From contig NZ_JAPCIO010000001.1 of assembly GCF_025909975.1 (NCBI RefSeq), positions 372,001 through 436,000 on the forward strand: a DNA stretch of 64,000 bases, written 5' to 3'. This document shows, one piece after another, positions 1 to 9,596 of this stretch (its first letter is position 1; every line of letters starts with the position of its first letter). Under the pieces are notes generated by a model. That model worked only from the letters and a program-made list of their open reading frames with translations, had not been told where the DNA came from and ran no database searches. The translations under genes were made by a program, and so were the position numbers. The DNA comes from Flavobacterium lacisediminis (lineage in GTDB: Bacteria; Bacteroidota; Bacteroidia; Flavobacteriales; Flavobacteriaceae).

Positions 1-785
1 TGGTTGTGAGCATCATGTTCTAGCCACAAATAATAATTATTGTCTGCAGCGTTATTTAAAAATATTTGCTTTTCATCCATTGACATCAAGGGTCTTGTGT
101 CGTATCCAGTTACATATGGTATTGGAACATGGCCCGCAGTTGGTAGCATATCGGCACAAAAAACAATGGTTTTTCCATTATAATTGATGTGTGGTAACAT
201 TTGTTTTTCGGTATGACCATCAGCGTAGAAAATATCGAAACCTAATTCGCTTGAAAAACCAAAATCACTATCAGGTCGATTGATAAATTGTAATTGTCCG
301 CTTTCTTGCATTGGGATTAAATTTTCATGCAGAAATGATGCTTTTTCACGAGCGTTTGGTTTCGTTGCCCATTCCCAATGATTGTCATTAGTCCAGAATT
401 TCGCATTTTTAAAAGCGACTTCGTAACCCGTTTTGTCTTTGTTCCAGTTTACACTTCCACCACAATGGTCAAAATGTAAATGCGTCATAAAAACATCGGT
501 AATATCATCGCGATGAAAACCAGCATTTTTTAAGGATTTATCTAAAGAGTGATCACCCCAAAGCGAATAATATCCAAAAAACTTATCAGATTGTTTATTT
601 CCCATTCCGGTATCAATCAAAGTCAATCGGTTCCCGTCTTCAATTAATAAACATCTTGCGGCGATGTCAATCAAGTTATTTTCGTCGGCCGGATTGGTTT
701 TATTCCAAATGGTTTTAGGCACCACGCCAAACATAGCGCCACCATCTAGTTTAAAATTTCCAGCTTCAATTGGGTGTAATTTCAT
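1..785 (-). CDS. MBL-fold metallo-hydrolase (C-terminus outside window)
   Basis: The minus-strand frame starts at ATG 785-783 and stays open to base 1, giving 261 visible residues and no stop. The metallo-beta-lactamase metal motif HxHxDH is visible as THLHFDHCGG, after the strand LTLIDTGMGNK; further metal-ligand candidates lie in YADGHTEKQM and FCADMLPT. The N-terminus (MKLHPIEAGNFKLDGGAMFG) resembles Bacteroidota MBL hydrolases of the AHL-lactonase/glyoxalase-II-like group. The substrate cannot be told from sequence, and calling it a quorum-quenching lactonase would be a guess. No signal peptide is seen, so it is probably cytoplasmic. It is divergent from the Fe-S operon that begins at 930. 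Confidence 0.85.
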   Translation of the reverse strand, partial: MKLHPIEAGNFKLDGGAMFGVVPKTIWNKTNPADENNLIDIAARCLLIEDGNRLTLIDTGMGNKQSDKFFGYYSLWGDHSLDKSLKNAGFHRDDITDVFMTHLHFDHCGGSVNWNKDKTGYEVAFKNAKFWTNDNHWEWATKPNAREKASFLHENLIPMQESGQLQFINRPDSDFGFSSELGFDIFYADGHTEKQMLPHINYNGKTIVFCADMLPTAGHVPIPYVTGYDTRPLMSMDEKQIFLNNAADNNYYLWLEHDAHN

Positions 786-869
786 GATCAAAACAATTTT
801 CAGCCAAATTACAAAAAATACTATAAATAGAAACTATGAATCTATAAGTTATAAAAATGTTAGCAACTC

Positions 870-899
870 TTGTAAAAAGCAATTTATGGATTATCTTTG
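870..899 (+). promoter_or_regulatory. Bacteroidota-type promoter of the suf operon
   Basis: TTG at 870-872 and TATCTTTG at 892-899 are separated by 19 bp, which matches the Bacteroidota -33/-7 consensus (TTG, about 19 bp, TAnnTTTG). Transcription would start near 905, leaving a leader of about 25 nt before the ATG at 930. Confidence 0.7.
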
Positions 900-929
900 C
901 GGTTAATTTAGACAAAATCAAAATAAGAA

Positions 930-1259
930 ATGATTAAAGTATCTGATACAGCAAGTAAAAAAATCATCAGCATGATGCAAGAAGATGGTTTTGATGCAGC
1001 CAAAGATTACGTGCGAGTAGGCGTAAAAAGTGGTGGTTGCTCGGGTTTGTCTTATGATTTAAAATTCGACAAAGAAATAGGAGAAAACGATAAAATATTT
1101 GAAGATAATAATGTAAAAATTGCCGTTGAGAAAAAGAGTTTTCTTTATTTGGCTGGAACTATATTAGAATTTTCGGGTGGTTTAAACGGAAAAGGATTTG
1201 TTTTTAACAATCCAAATGCACAAAGAACGTGTGGATGTGGAGAGAGTTTCTCTCTATAA
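930..1259 (+). CDS. A-type Fe-S carrier (IscA/SufA/ErpA family)
   Basis: This 109-residue protein has the HesB/IscA fold signature. The three conserved cysteines are present: Cys37 in GGCSGLSY and Cys101/Cys103 in the C-terminal TCGCGESF motif. Members of the family accept or deliver Fe-S clusters in the cytoplasm and work with the SufBCD scaffold. It is the first gene of the suf cluster, 11 nt ahead of sufB and behind a good promoter. Length and motifs match the family; sequence alone does not separate SufA from ErpA or IscA. Confidence 0.93.
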   Translation: MIKVSDTASKKIISMMQEDGFDAAKDYVRVGVKSGGCSGLSYDLKFDKEIGENDKIFEDNNVKIAVEKKSFLYLAGTILEFSGGLNGKGFVFNNPNAQRTCGCGESFSL

Positions 1260-1270
1260 ATCAAAAAAAT

Positions 1271-2719
1271 ATGAGCAAATATACTGAGGACGACTTAAAA
1301 GTCGAATTAGAAAATAAAGAATACGAATACGGATTTTACACCGAATTGGACTCGGATACGTTTCCTATTGGATTAAATGAAGACATTGTTCGTGCGATTT
1401 CAAAGAAAAAAGAAGAGCCAGAATGGATGACAGAATGGCGTTTAGAAGCTTTTCGTGCTTGGTTAGAAATGGTTGAGCCTGAATGGGCTAATGTGCATTA
1501 CGAAAAACCAGATTTTCAAGCGATATCGTATTATTCGGCACCTAAAAAAGCCGATCCGAATAAAAAATTAGAAGACGTTGATCCTGAACTTTTGGCGATG
1601 TACAAAAAGCTAGGAATTTCAGTTGACGAACAAAAGAAAATGAACAATGTAGCGATTGATATCGTGGTAGATTCGGTTTCTGTTGCAACGACTTTCAAGA
1701 AAACATTAAATGAAAAAGGGATTATTTTTTGTTCGATTTCGGAAGCCATTAAAGAACATCCAGAATTAGTTCGTAAATATTTAGGAACAATCGTTCCTCA
1801 GAAAGATAATTTCTATGCCGCTTTAAATTCGGCTGTTTTTTCTGACGGAAGTTTCTGTTATATTCCAAAAGGTGTTCGTTGTCCAATGGAATTATCAACG
1901 TATTTCCGAATCAATCAAGGTGGAACAGGTCAGTTTGAAAGAACATTGCTAATTGCGGACGAAGGAAGTTATGTTTCGTATTTGGAAGGTTGTACGGCTC
2001 CAAGTCGTGATGAAAATCAATTGCACGCAGCCGTTGTAGAATTAATCGCAATGGACGATGCCGAAATCAAATATTCAACCGTTCAAAACTGGTATCCTGG
2101 AAACAAAGAAGGAAAAGGTGGTGTTTATAATTTCGTAACCAAAAGAGGTTTATGCGAGAAAAATGCTAAAATTTCTTGGACACAAGTAGAAACAGGTTCG
2201 GCAGTAACATGGAAATATCCTTCGGTTGTTTTAAAAGGTGATAATTCAATTGGTGAATTTTATTCGATAGCCGTTACTAATAATTTCCAACAAGCAGATA
2301 CTGGAACGAAAATGATTCACTTGGGTAAAAACTCAAAGTCAACCATTATTTCTAAAGGTATTTCTGCTGGAAAATCACAAAATAGTTATAGAGGATTAGT
2401 ACAAATAGGAGCAAGAGCTGAAAACGCACGTAACTTCTCTCAATGTGATTCGCTTTTGATGGGGAATAATTGTGGTGCACACACGTTTCCATATATCGAA
2501 AGCAAAAATGCTTCGGCAAAAATTGAACACGAAGCAACGACTTCAAAAATTGGAGAAGATCAAGTGTTCTATTGCAACCAACGTGGAATCCCAACAGAAA
2601 AAGCCATAGCCTTAATCGTAAACGGATTCAGTAAAGAAGTATTGAATAAATTACCAATGGAATTTGCAGTGGAAGCCCAAAAATTATTGGAAATTTCGTT
2701 AGAAGGCTCTGTAGGATAA
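1271..2719 (+). CDS. sufB: Fe-S cluster assembly scaffold protein SufB
   Basis: This 482-residue protein begins [10 protein letters not shown]. An in-frame ATG exists at 1229, but it lies inside the upstream carrier gene and adds 14 residues unlike the family, so 1271 is preferred. Conserved SufB blocks are visible: the central [19 protein letters not shown] and EGCTAPSR segments, the beta-helix core, and the C-terminal [13 protein letters not shown]. SufB is the main scaffold of the cytoplasmic SufBC2D complex. It is followed 36 nt later by sufC in the same operon. Confidence 0.97.
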   Translation: MSKYTEDDLKVELENKEYEYGFYTELDSDTFPIGLNEDIVRAISKKKEEPEWMTEWRLEAFRAWLEMVEPEWANVHYEKPDFQAISYYSAPKKADPNKKLEDVDPELLAMYKKLGISVDEQKKMNNVAIDIVVDSVSVATTFKKTLNEKGIIFCSISEAIKEHPELVRKYLGTIVPQKDNFYAALNSAVFSDGSFCYIPKGVRCPMELSTYFRINQGGTGQFERTLLIADEGSYVSYLEGCTAPSRDENQLHAAVVELIAMDDAEIKYSTVQNWYPGNKEGKGGVYNFVTKRGLCEKNAKISWTQVETGSAVTWKYPSVVLKGDNSIGEFYSIAVTNNFQQADTGTKMIHLGKNSKSTIISKGISAGKSQNSYRGLVQIGARAENARNFSQCDSLLMGNNCGAHTFPYIESKNASAKIEHEATTSKIGEDQVFYCNQRGIPTEKAIALIVNGFSKEVLNKLPMEFAVEAQKLLEISLEGSVG

Positions 2720-2755
2720 TCAATCATAAATTAGAATAAATAACACATTTACAAA

Positions 2756-3508
2756 ATGTTACAAATAAAAAACTTACACGCTTCGGTAGAAGACAAAGAA
2801 ATATTAAAAGGAATCAACCTTGAAATTAAGGCAGGAGAAGTTCATGCGATTATGGGACCAAACGGTGCCGGAAAATCAACGTTATCTTCTATCATTGCTG
2901 GAAACGAAAACTACGAAGTTTCTCAAGGAGAAATATTTTTAGACGGTGAAGAAATTTCAGAATTAGCTCCAGAAGAAAGAGCGCACAAAGGTGTTTTCTT
3001 GTCGTTCCAATATCCTGTGGAAATTCCAGGTGTTTCGGTGACAAATTTCATCAAAACAGCTATCAACGAAAGTAGAAAAGCCAACGGAAAAGAAGAAATG
3101 CCGGCAAACGAAATGTTGAAATTAATTCGTGAAAAATCAGAATTATTGGAAATGGACAGAAAATTCTTGTCGCGTTCTCTTAACGAAGGTTTTTCTGGTG
3201 GTGAAAAGAAACGTAACGAAATTTTCCAAATGGCAATGTTAGAACCAAAAATCGCAATTTTGGACGAAACAGATTCAGGTTTGGACATCGATGCGTTACG
3301 AATTGTAGCAAACGGTGTAAATAAATTAAAAAACGAAAACAACGCGGTCTTAGTGATTACGCACTACCAACGTTTGTTAGATTATATTGTTCCAGATTTC
3401 GTTCACGTTTTAATGGACGGGAAAATCGTAAAAACTGGTGGAGCTGATTTAGCTTTAGAGTTAGAAGAAAAAGGTTACGACTGGATTAAAAACGAACAAG
3501 CAGTATAA
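2756..3508 (+). CDS. sufC: Fe-S assembly ATPase SufC
   Basis: This 250-residue ABC-type ATPase has no membrane segment. The Walker A motif GPNGAGKST spans residues 34-42. The signature region reads [15 protein letters not shown], and Walker B is [14 protein letters not shown]. The second Walker A Ser/Thr and the SufC-specific [11 protein letters not shown] block distinguish it from transporter ATPases. It powers conformational change of the SufB-SufD scaffold. The gap to sufD is a single base, so translational coupling is likely. Confidence 0.97.
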   Translation: MLQIKNLHASVEDKEILKGINLEIKAGEVHAIMGPNGAGKSTLSSIIAGNENYEVSQGEIFLDGEEISELAPEERAHKGVFLSFQYPVEIPGVSVTNFIKTAINESRKANGKEEMPANEMLKLIREKSELLEMDRKFLSRSLNEGFSGGEKKRNEIFQMAMLEPKIAILDETDSGLDIDALRIVANGVNKLKNENNAVLVITHYQRLLDYIVPDFVHVLMDGKIVKTGGADLALELEEKGYDWIKNEQAV

Positions 3509-3509
3509 A

Positions 3510-4826
3510 ATGGAGTTGAAAGATAAATTATTAGCTTCTTTCATGGCTTTTGAAGAAAAGATTGATACACATTCTGAACTTCATGAGGTAAGAAGTAACG
3601 CCATAAAAAATTTCGAAAACAAAGGTTTCCCTACTAAAAAAGAGGAAGCTTGGAAATACACGTCGTTAAATGCTATTTTAAAAAATGATTTTTCGGTTTT
3701 CCCAAAAAAGGATAATGCGATTGAATTTAAAGATGTAAAAAAGTATTTCTTACATGAAATTGACACTTACAAAGTAGTTTTCATCGACGGAATTTTTAGT
3801 TCGTTTTTATCTTCTACAACGCATGAAGGTTTGGATATTTGCTTGATGTCTTCGGCATTGACAAAGCCGAAATATAAAATGGTGATTGACAATTATTTCA
3901 ATCAAATTGCTAGTAAAGAAGAGAGTTTAACTTCTTTAAATACAGCATTTTCTTTAGAAGGAGCTTACATAAACATTCCAAAAAGTAAAGTAGTAGATAA
4001 ACCAATTGAAATTATCTATTTCTCAACAGGAAATGAAGCAGCTTTGATGGTACAACCTCGAAATTTAGTAATCGTTGGAGAAAACGCTCACGTACAAATC
4101 GTAGAACGTCATCAGAGTTTGAATAGCAATCCAGTTTTAACGAATTCGGTTACCGAGATTTTCGCTCAAAAGCGTGCGATTGTTGATTATTACAAAGTTC
4201 AAAACGATGTGCAAACTGCGAATTTGATTGACAATACGTACATTGCTCAAAAGCAAGAGAGTAGAGTAGCAGTGCATACATTTTCGTTTGGTGGAAATAT
4301 CACGAGAAACAATTTGAATTTCTATCATCAAGGAGAAAGAATTGATTCAACATTAAAAGGAATTACCATTATTGGCGATAAACAACACGTAGATCATTAT
4401 ACTTTAGTACAACATGCAACACCAAATTGCGAAAGCCACCAAAACTATAAAACGATTTTACACGATAGTTCAACTGGTGTTTTCAATGGAAAAATCTTCG
4501 TTGAAAAAGAAGCTCAAAAAACAGATGCTTTCCAACAAAATAACAACATTTTAATTGGCGATAAAGCTACCATTAACGCAAAACCACAATTAGAAATTTT
4601 TGCCGATGATGTAAAATGTTCGCATGGTTGTACTATTGGACAATTAGATGAAAGTGCAATGTTCTACATGCAACAACGAGGTATTCCTAAAAAAGAAGCC
4701 AAAGCTTTGTTGATGTACGCTTTCACAAGTGAAGTAACAAACAGTGTAAAAATCCCAGAATTAAAAGCAAAAATTGCTCGTATTATCGCTGACAAATTAG
4801 GCGTGAATATGGGATTTGATTTGTAA
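3510..4826 (+). CDS. sufD: Fe-S cluster assembly protein SufD
   Basis: This 438-residue paralogue of SufB is the partner in the SufBCD scaffold. Visible family blocks are KKEEAWKYTSL near the N-terminus, the beta-helix core, and the C-terminal DVKCSHGCTIGQLDESAMFY and MQQRGIPKKEAKALL, where the conserved His of SufD lies in the SHGCT segment. It starts 1 nt after sufC. A strong hairpin terminator at 4847-4872 closes the A-carrier/sufB/sufC/sufD transcript, so sufS further on is not simply part of this transcript. Confidence 0.96.
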   Translation: MELKDKLLASFMAFEEKIDTHSELHEVRSNAIKNFENKGFPTKKEEAWKYTSLNAILKNDFSVFPKKDNAIEFKDVKKYFLHEIDTYKVVFIDGIFSSFLSSTTHEGLDICLMSSALTKPKYKMVIDNYFNQIASKEESLTSLNTAFSLEGAYINIPKSKVVDKPIEIIYFSTGNEAALMVQPRNLVIVGENAHVQIVERHQSLNSNPVLTNSVTEIFAQKRAIVDYYKVQNDVQTANLIDNTYIAQKQESRVAVHTFSFGGNITRNNLNFYHQGERIDSTLKGITIIGDKQHVDHYTLVQHATPNCESHQNYKTILHDSSTGVFNGKIFVEKEAQKTDAFQQNNNILIGDKATINAKPQLEIFADDVKCSHGCTIGQLDESAMFYMQQRGIPKKEAKALLMYAFTSEVTNSVKIPELKAKIARIIADKLGVNMGFDL

Positions 4827-4846
4827 TAAAATTTTAGATATATTTT

Positions 4847-4872
4847 AAAACCGCCTTTTGGGCGGTTTTTTT
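4847..4872 (+). terminator. Rho-independent terminator after sufD
   Basis: The perfect 9-bp stem AAAACCGCC (4847-4855) / GGCGGTTTT (4861-4869), with a 5-nt loop, is followed by more T residues. It lies 20 nt after the sufD stop codon. Confidence 0.9.
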
Positions 4873-4922
4873 ATTTTAGCGATAATGTAAAACTTTCCTT
4901 ATCTTTATTCAAATTTTAATTC

Positions 4923-5924
4923 ATGGAAAAACCACATTTTTCAGAAATACTGATTCAAAAACTCCATCAAAAAGAATTTTTGAATGATGAGGATTTAGAG
5001 AAAATTACTATTTATCAAAAGAAAGGCATATTTTCGTTACGAAGCGAATTGCTTTTAATGATTTACTTCTCTATAATCTTATTTACTTCTGGAATTGGAG
5101 TAATTGTGTACAACAACATCGATTCTATTGGACATTTAGCTATTCTTTCAGCTAATTTTATTTTGATGCTGGTTTGCTTTTATTTCAGTTTCAAAAAGGC
5201 AAAAGGGTATTCCAATGATGAGGTTTTGTTCGAAAATCCGTTACATGATTATTTGGTTTTAACCGGAAGTTTGTTGGCATGTATCTTTTTGGGTTACATC
5301 AATTTTCAATATCAAATTTTTGATGATTCGTATGCTTACGTTTCCTTGATTTCAGCCCTTTTGTGTTTTGCTGTTGCATATTATTTCGATAATCGAATTG
5401 TACTTTCTATAGCGATTACTAGTTTGGCAGCTTTTATCGGAATTTCTATTACGCCAAAAAGTATATTTCAAAATGAAGTCTATTCTAATTTACAATTGAC
5501 ATATTCGGGATTAGTTTTAGGGATTGGTTTATTAGTTTGGATGGAATATTCTTTGATAAATAAAATCAAAATTCACTTCCATTTTGTTTACACCACGTTT
5601 GCTTTGCATTTGTTAGGAGTTTGTATTATTGCAGGCTTACTTTCGGAACAATGGTATGTTTTTATTCCCATTTTACTTGGTTTTGTCTATTATTTCTACC
5701 GATTTAGTTACCGTGTTTTAGCTACGTCAATTTTCGCTTTTATGTTGTTGTATGGCTATTTTGGTATAAATGTATTAGGAGGAAAAATATTGTCTTTTAT
5801 AGATTTCGGACCTTTTTACGAATTATTGATTATGGTTTCACCTTTTTATGTGGTAGCGAGTATTTATCTGTTTATTCGATTAGTCAAACAATTTAATGCC
5901 AAAAAAAATGCAAGCGTACAATAA
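4923..5924 (+). CDS. Polytopic membrane protein, DUF2157-like
   Basis: This 333-residue protein has a soluble N-terminus of about 40 residues (HFSEILIQKLHQKEFLNDED) and then roughly eight to ten hydrophobic segments. It resembles the DUF2157 predicted membrane protein family; I infer this from the pattern of a short N-terminal linker region followed by a dense array of helices. Its function is unknown. It overlaps the next gene by 29 nt, and that gene looks like its partner. The pair lies between two halves of the suf locus, behind the sufD terminator. Confidence 0.8.
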   Translation: MEKPHFSEILIQKLHQKEFLNDEDLEKITIYQKKGIFSLRSELLLMIYFSIILFTSGIGVIVYNNIDSIGHLAILSANFILMLVCFYFSFKKAKGYSNDEVLFENPLHDYLVLTGSLLACIFLGYINFQYQIFDDSYAYVSLISALLCFAVAYYFDNRIVLSIAITSLAAFIGISITPKSIFQNEVYSNLQLTYSGLVLGIGLLVWMEYSLINKIKIHFHFVYTTFALHLLGVCIIAGLLSEQWYVFIPILLGFVYYFYRFSYRVLATSIFAFMLLYGYFGINVLGGKILSFIDFGPFYELLIMVSPFYVVASIYLFIRLVKQFNAKKNASVQ

Positions 5925-7065
5925 ATCAGAATTAGAAAACTATTTTTTGGCCGAAGAAGCTAAAAAATTATACCAAAAGAAATTCCTTTCTAAAGAGCAA
6001 TTACAAAAAATTAGTTCTCAATTAATGCAATTGAAATCGAATTCCAATATTTTCTTTCGAATTGGTTTCTTTTTGTTGGGAAATTTCCTTTTTTCATCTG
6101 TAATAAGCGCTTTTGCGGTGATTTTACTTCAGATTGTTTCCGATGAGTACCAAATTATATTCTTTTTGTATGCGATTTTAGCTTACATTGGATTAGAGGT
6201 TTTGGTTCGAATGAAGTTTTTTCGACATGGATTAGATGATGCTTTTTTACTTTCCGCCCAACTCTCTTTTTTAATAGGTATCGGAATTCTTACAGAAGCA
6301 GTATTACCAGTATTAGTAACAATGTTGGTTTTGGGTGTGTTTTTCGCTATTCGATTTATTAATACAATTTCAGCTATAATGGCTTTCATAGGTTTGGTTG
6401 GTATATTTTTCAATTTAATAGTCGAGCATGATTTCATGCCCAAGTTTTATTTGTCTTTTGTTGGATTGATTTTAGCGATTTCGGTTTATTTTTTCGTTTC
6501 GCATTTAAATAAAAATCAGAATTTCTACACATATTTCAAAACCTTAGACACCATTAGAGTGGCTAGTTTGCTTTTAGGTTATTTATCGATGAATTATTTA
6601 GTAGTTCGCGAATTATCCGAATCTTTAATGAACTTAACCATTACAAATACTTCAGATGTTCCACTTGCTTTCGTTTTCTACGGACTCACTTTTTTGATAC
6701 CGTTGCTTTGTTTCTATTTGGGAATCCAATGGAAGGATAAATTGGTTTTATACACCGGATTAGCTACTTTAGCGTTCGGATTTTACTCCATTGGTCATTA
6801 TTACTATTTTTTTCCAATTGAATACGTAATGGTTATTAGCGGAATTTTACTTTTTGGATTAGCGTTTTTGATTATCCAACAATTAAAAAACAAAACAGAA
6901 GGCGTTACTTTCCAACCCGATAGAGATTCAGACGATTCTTTATTATTCAATGCTCAAGCCGTTTTATCATTAGCGAATGCTAACACACCAGCACTAACAC
7001 AATCTAATCCAATGGAATTTGGCGGCGGTGGTTTCAGTGGTGGTGGAGCAGGTGAGAAGTTTTAA
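5896..7065 (+). CDS. Polytopic membrane protein with Gly-rich tail, DUF2157-like partner
   Basis: This 389-residue protein has a short N-terminal soluble region (residues 1-50), about ten hydrophobic helices, a hydrophilic linker after about residue 335, and the C-terminal tail MEFGGGGFSGGGAGEKF. Gly-rich tails of this kind are common at the end of TPM/YgcG-type envelope proteins. Translation could begin at 5896 or at the ATG at 5908; both lie inside the upstream gene. The overlap implies coupled translation with the previous membrane protein. The function is unknown. Confidence 0.8.
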   Translation: MPKKMQAYNKSELENYFLAEEAKKLYQKKFLSKEQLQKISSQLMQLKSNSNIFFRIGFFLLGNFLFSSVISAFAVILLQIVSDEYQIIFFLYAILAYIGLEVLVRMKFFRHGLDDAFLLSAQLSFLIGIGILTEAVLPVLVTMLVLGVFFAIRFINTISAIMAFIGLVGIFFNLIVEHDFMPKFYLSFVGLILAISVYFFVSHLNKNQNFYTYFKTLDTIRVASLLLGYLSMNYLVVRELSESLMNLTITNTSDVPLAFVFYGLTFLIPLLCFYLGIQWKDKLVLYTGLATLAFGFYSIGHYYYFFPIEYVMVISGILLFGLAFLIIQQLKNKTEGVTFQPDRDSDDSLLFNAQAVLSLANANTPALTQSNPMEFGGGGFSGGGAGEKF

Positions 7066-7110
7066 TTCTATTTTAACCTTTATTTATTCCAATTATAAAC
7101 AATCAAGTTG

Positions 7111-7118
7111 TAAATTTG
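7111..7118 (+). promoter_or_regulatory. -7 element of sufS promoter
   Basis: TAAATTTG matches TAnnTTTG exactly; no clear -33 TTG is seen. Transcription would start near 7124. That makes an ATG at 7116 unusable and decides in favour of a start at 7131 or 7137 for sufS. Confidence 0.55.
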
Positions 7119-7136
7119 TGCTCAAATTGTATGAAA

Positions 7137-8351
7137 ATGTTTGATGTTCAAAAAGTAAGAGCTGATTTTCCCATTTTATCGCAAAAAGTAAATGGTAAAC
7201 CTTTAGTGTATTTTGATAACGGTGCTACTTCGCAAAAGCCACAAGTGGTTATAGATGCTATTTCAAAATATTATAGCGAAATCAACGCAAATATTCACCG
7301 TGGTGTGCATACGTTGAGTCAATTGGCTACGGATGCTTATGAAGTGTCAAGAAATACGATTCAAAATCACTTAAACGCAAAGCATAATCACGAAATCATT
7401 TTTACTTCGGGAACGACTTTCGGAATTAACTTGGTGGCGAATGGTTTTGCAAGTTTATTAAAAGCAGGTGATGAGGTAATGGTTTCGGCTTTAGAACATC
7501 ATAGCAACATTGTGCCTTGGCAATTTTTATGTGAAAAAACAGGAGCAAAGTTGGTCGTAATACCAATGAATGAAAAAGGAGAATTAATCATTTCAGAATT
7601 TGATAAATTACTTTCCGAAAAAACGAAAATCGTAACGCTTAATCATATTTCAAATGCGTTAGGAACGGTTAACCCAATTGAATACATCATCAAAAAAGCA
7701 CACGGAGTAGGAGCTGCCGTTTTAATCGATGGCGCACAAGCAACACCGCATTTACGTCCAGATGTACAAGCTTTGGATTGTGATTTTTATGTGTTTTCAG
7801 GACATAAAGTTTGTGGACCTACAGGCGTTGGAATTTTATACGGAAAAGAAGAATGGTTACGAAAATTGCCACCATATCAAGGCGGAGGCGAAATGATTGC
7901 CGAAGTTACTTTCGAAAAAACAACTTATGCCGATTTACCACATAAATTCGAAGCTGGTACACCAAACATCGAAGGTGGAATTGTTTTAGGAACTGCGATT
8001 GATTATATGAATGCAGTCGGTTTTGATAACATTGCAGCTTACGAACAAGAATTATTAGATTACGGAACCAAAAGATTACAAGAAATGGAAGGTTTAACTA
8101 TTTACGGAACGAGTGAAAATAAAGCTTCAGTCATTTCGTTTAACATCGAAGGCATTCATCCGTATGACATTGGCACAATTATCGATAAGTTAGGTATAGC
8201 GGTTAGAACCGGTCATCATTGCGCCCAACCTATTATGAATTTTTTCAATATTCCAGGTACTATTAGAGCAAGTTTTGCTTTTTATAATACCAAGGAAGAA
8301 ATTGATATCTTTGTAGAAGCGGTTAAAAAAGCGCAAATGATGTTATCTTAA
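7137..8351 (+). CDS. sufS: Group II cysteine desulfurase SufS
   Basis: This PLP enzyme removes sulfur from cysteine and passes the persulfide to SufE for the SufBCD scaffold. From the chosen start it has 404 residues (MFDVQKVRADFPILSQ), which matches the N-terminus of known SufS proteins. In-frame ATGs at 7116 and 7131 exist, but 7116 overlaps the apparent promoter. The PLP lysine lies in FYVFSGHKVCGPTG, and the active-site cysteine in RTGHHCAQP. The gene is followed by a lipoprotein gene, sufE and a SufT-like gene, so the sulfur-transfer half of the pathway forms a second transcription unit. Confidence 0.95.
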   Translation: MFDVQKVRADFPILSQKVNGKPLVYFDNGATSQKPQVVIDAISKYYSEINANIHRGVHTLSQLATDAYEVSRNTIQNHLNAKHNHEIIFTSGTTFGINLVANGFASLLKAGDEVMVSALEHHSNIVPWQFLCEKTGAKLVVIPMNEKGELIISEFDKLLSEKTKIVTLNHISNALGTVNPIEYIIKKAHGVGAAVLIDGAQATPHLRPDVQALDCDFYVFSGHKVCGPTGVGILYGKEEWLRKLPPYQGGGEMIAEVTFEKTTYADLPHKFEAGTPNIEGGIVLGTAIDYMNAVGFDNIAAYEQELLDYGTKRLQEMEGLTIYGTSENKASVISFNIEGIHPYDIGTIIDKLGIAVRTGHHCAQPIMNFFNIPGTIRASFAFYNTKEEIDIFVEAVKKAQMMLS

Positions 8352-8363
8352 AAAATTTAAGTC

Positions 8364-8831
8364 ATGAAAGCAATTACCTTTTTAGCAACTCTTCTAATTA
8401 CCATTGTAAGTTGCAATTGTCAGAAAGATTCGGTTTCATCAACCACATTAACACCTGAATTATCAATGCAAAAAGAAATGCCAATAATTAAGTATGAAGC
8501 AAATTCTCGCGGATTAGCTTTGGCTGTTAAGATTGAAAACCAAGTTGTTTATGTTTCTCGTGTTCGCGATTTCAAAGATTACGAAGAGAAAGTAAAAATT
8601 TCAGATTCGGATTGGAAAGAAATAGAGTCTTTGACTAAAGCCGTGGATTTATCAAAAGTAAAAGATTTAAAATGGCCAACCGAAAAAAGATATTATGATG
8701 GGGCGGCTCATGCGAATATAATTTTTATTTCTGGTGGAGTTGAATATCCAGCTAATGGTTTTGACCATGGTTTTCCACCAGTTGAAATAGAAAAATTGGT
8801 AAACAAAATTTTGAAACTGACCGAAAAATAA
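8364..8831 (+). CDS. Small putative lipoprotein between sufS and sufE
   Basis: This 155-residue protein has an N-terminal signal and a lipobox-like stretch LLITIVSC, so the mature protein should begin at Cys18 and be anchored in the envelope. The rest is soluble, with no recognisable catalytic motif; it has one cysteine just after the lipobox. It begins 12 nt after sufS and ends 1 nt before sufE, so it is co-transcribed with cytoplasmic Fe-S genes although it appears to be exported. I do not recognise a function, and a role in Fe-S biogenesis should not be assumed. Confidence 0.75.
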   Translation: MKAITFLATLLITIVSCNCQKDSVSSTTLTPELSMQKEMPIIKYEANSRGLALAVKIENQVVYVSRVRDFKDYEEKVKISDSDWKEIESLTKAVDLSKVKDLKWPTEKRYYDGAAHANIIFISGGVEYPANGFDHGFPPVEIEKLVNKILKLTEK

Positions 8832-8832
8832 A

Positions 8833-9252
8833 ATGACAATTAAAGAAATACAAAACGAAATTGTAGACGAGTTTTCGATGTTTGACGACTGGATGCAACG
8901 CTACGAATACATCATCGAATTAGGAAAATCACTTCCTTTAATTGATGAACAATATAAAGTAGATGAAAACATCATTAAAGGTTGCCAATCAAAAGTTTGG
9001 GTTCACGGAGAAGAACAAGACGGGAAAATCGTTTTTACAGCCGATAGCGATGCTATTTTAACTAAAGGAATTATTGCTATTTTAATCCGAGCTTTTTCTA
9101 ATCAATCGCCAAAGGATATTTTAGATGCTAATACCGATTTTATTGACGAAATAGGATTAAAAGAACATTTATCTCCAACAAGAGCGAACGGTTTGGTTTC
9201 AATGATAAAACAAATAAAAATGTATGCTTTAGCATTTCAATCGAAGCAATAA
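8833..9252 (+). CDS. sufE: Sulfur acceptor protein SufE
   Basis: This 139-residue protein has the SufE fold signature. Conserved elements are DDWMQRYEYIIELG, the active-site loop IIKGCQSKVWV with the acceptor cysteine, and a helical C-terminus. It takes the persulfide sulfur from SufS and delivers it to SufB. It lies 1 nt after the lipoprotein gene, downstream of sufS in the same direction. Confidence 0.95.
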   Translation: MTIKEIQNEIVDEFSMFDDWMQRYEYIIELGKSLPLIDEQYKVDENIIKGCQSKVWVHGEEQDGKIVFTADSDAILTKGIIAILIRAFSNQSPKDILDANTDFIDEIGLKEHLSPTRANGLVSMIKQIKMYALAFQSKQ

Positions 9253-9263
9253 ATAATAAAAAA

Positions 9264-9587
9264 ATGGAAGAATTTAACGATACAATCAACTTAGGCGAAG
9301 ATGTAGTCAAAGTTTTAAAAGGAATTTTTGACCCAGAGATTCCAGTAGATATTTACGAATTAGGTTTAATCTACGACGTGATGATTAACGAGGACAACGA
9401 TGTAAAAATCTTAATGACCTTAACATCACCTAACTGCCCAGTAGCTGAAACTTTGCCTCAAGAAGTGGAGGAAAAAGTAAAATCTATCGATGCCGTAAAA
9501 TCATGTGAAGTAGAAATTACTTTTGATCCGCCATGGAGCAAAGATTTAATGAGTGAAGAGGCAAAATTAGAATTAGGAATGCTTTAA
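9264..9587 (+). CDS. SufT/MIP18-family Fe-S maturation factor (DUF59)
   Basis: This 107-residue cytoplasmic protein shows the MIP18/DUF59 hallmark: DPEIPVDIYELGLIYDV near the N-terminus, the TSPNCPVAETLP cysteine motif in the middle, and the C-terminal EITFDPPWSKDLMSEEAK. Family members assist Fe-S cluster maturation of target proteins. The gene lies 11 nt after sufE. The name SufT is often used for the suf-linked form; I keep the symbol blank because the family is broad. Confidence 0.92.
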   Translation: MEEFNDTINLGEDVVKVLKGIFDPEIPVDIYELGLIYDVMINEDNDVKILMTLTSPNCPVAETLPQEVEEKVKSIDAVKSCEVEITFDPPWSKDLMSEEAKLELGML

Positions 9588-9596
9588 ATAAGTAAT

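Noticed and set aside
664..906. 80-codon ORF on the plus strand before the suf operon
   Set aside because: It runs antisense through the start of the MBL hydrolase gene and ends in the suf promoter region. There is no supporting feature.
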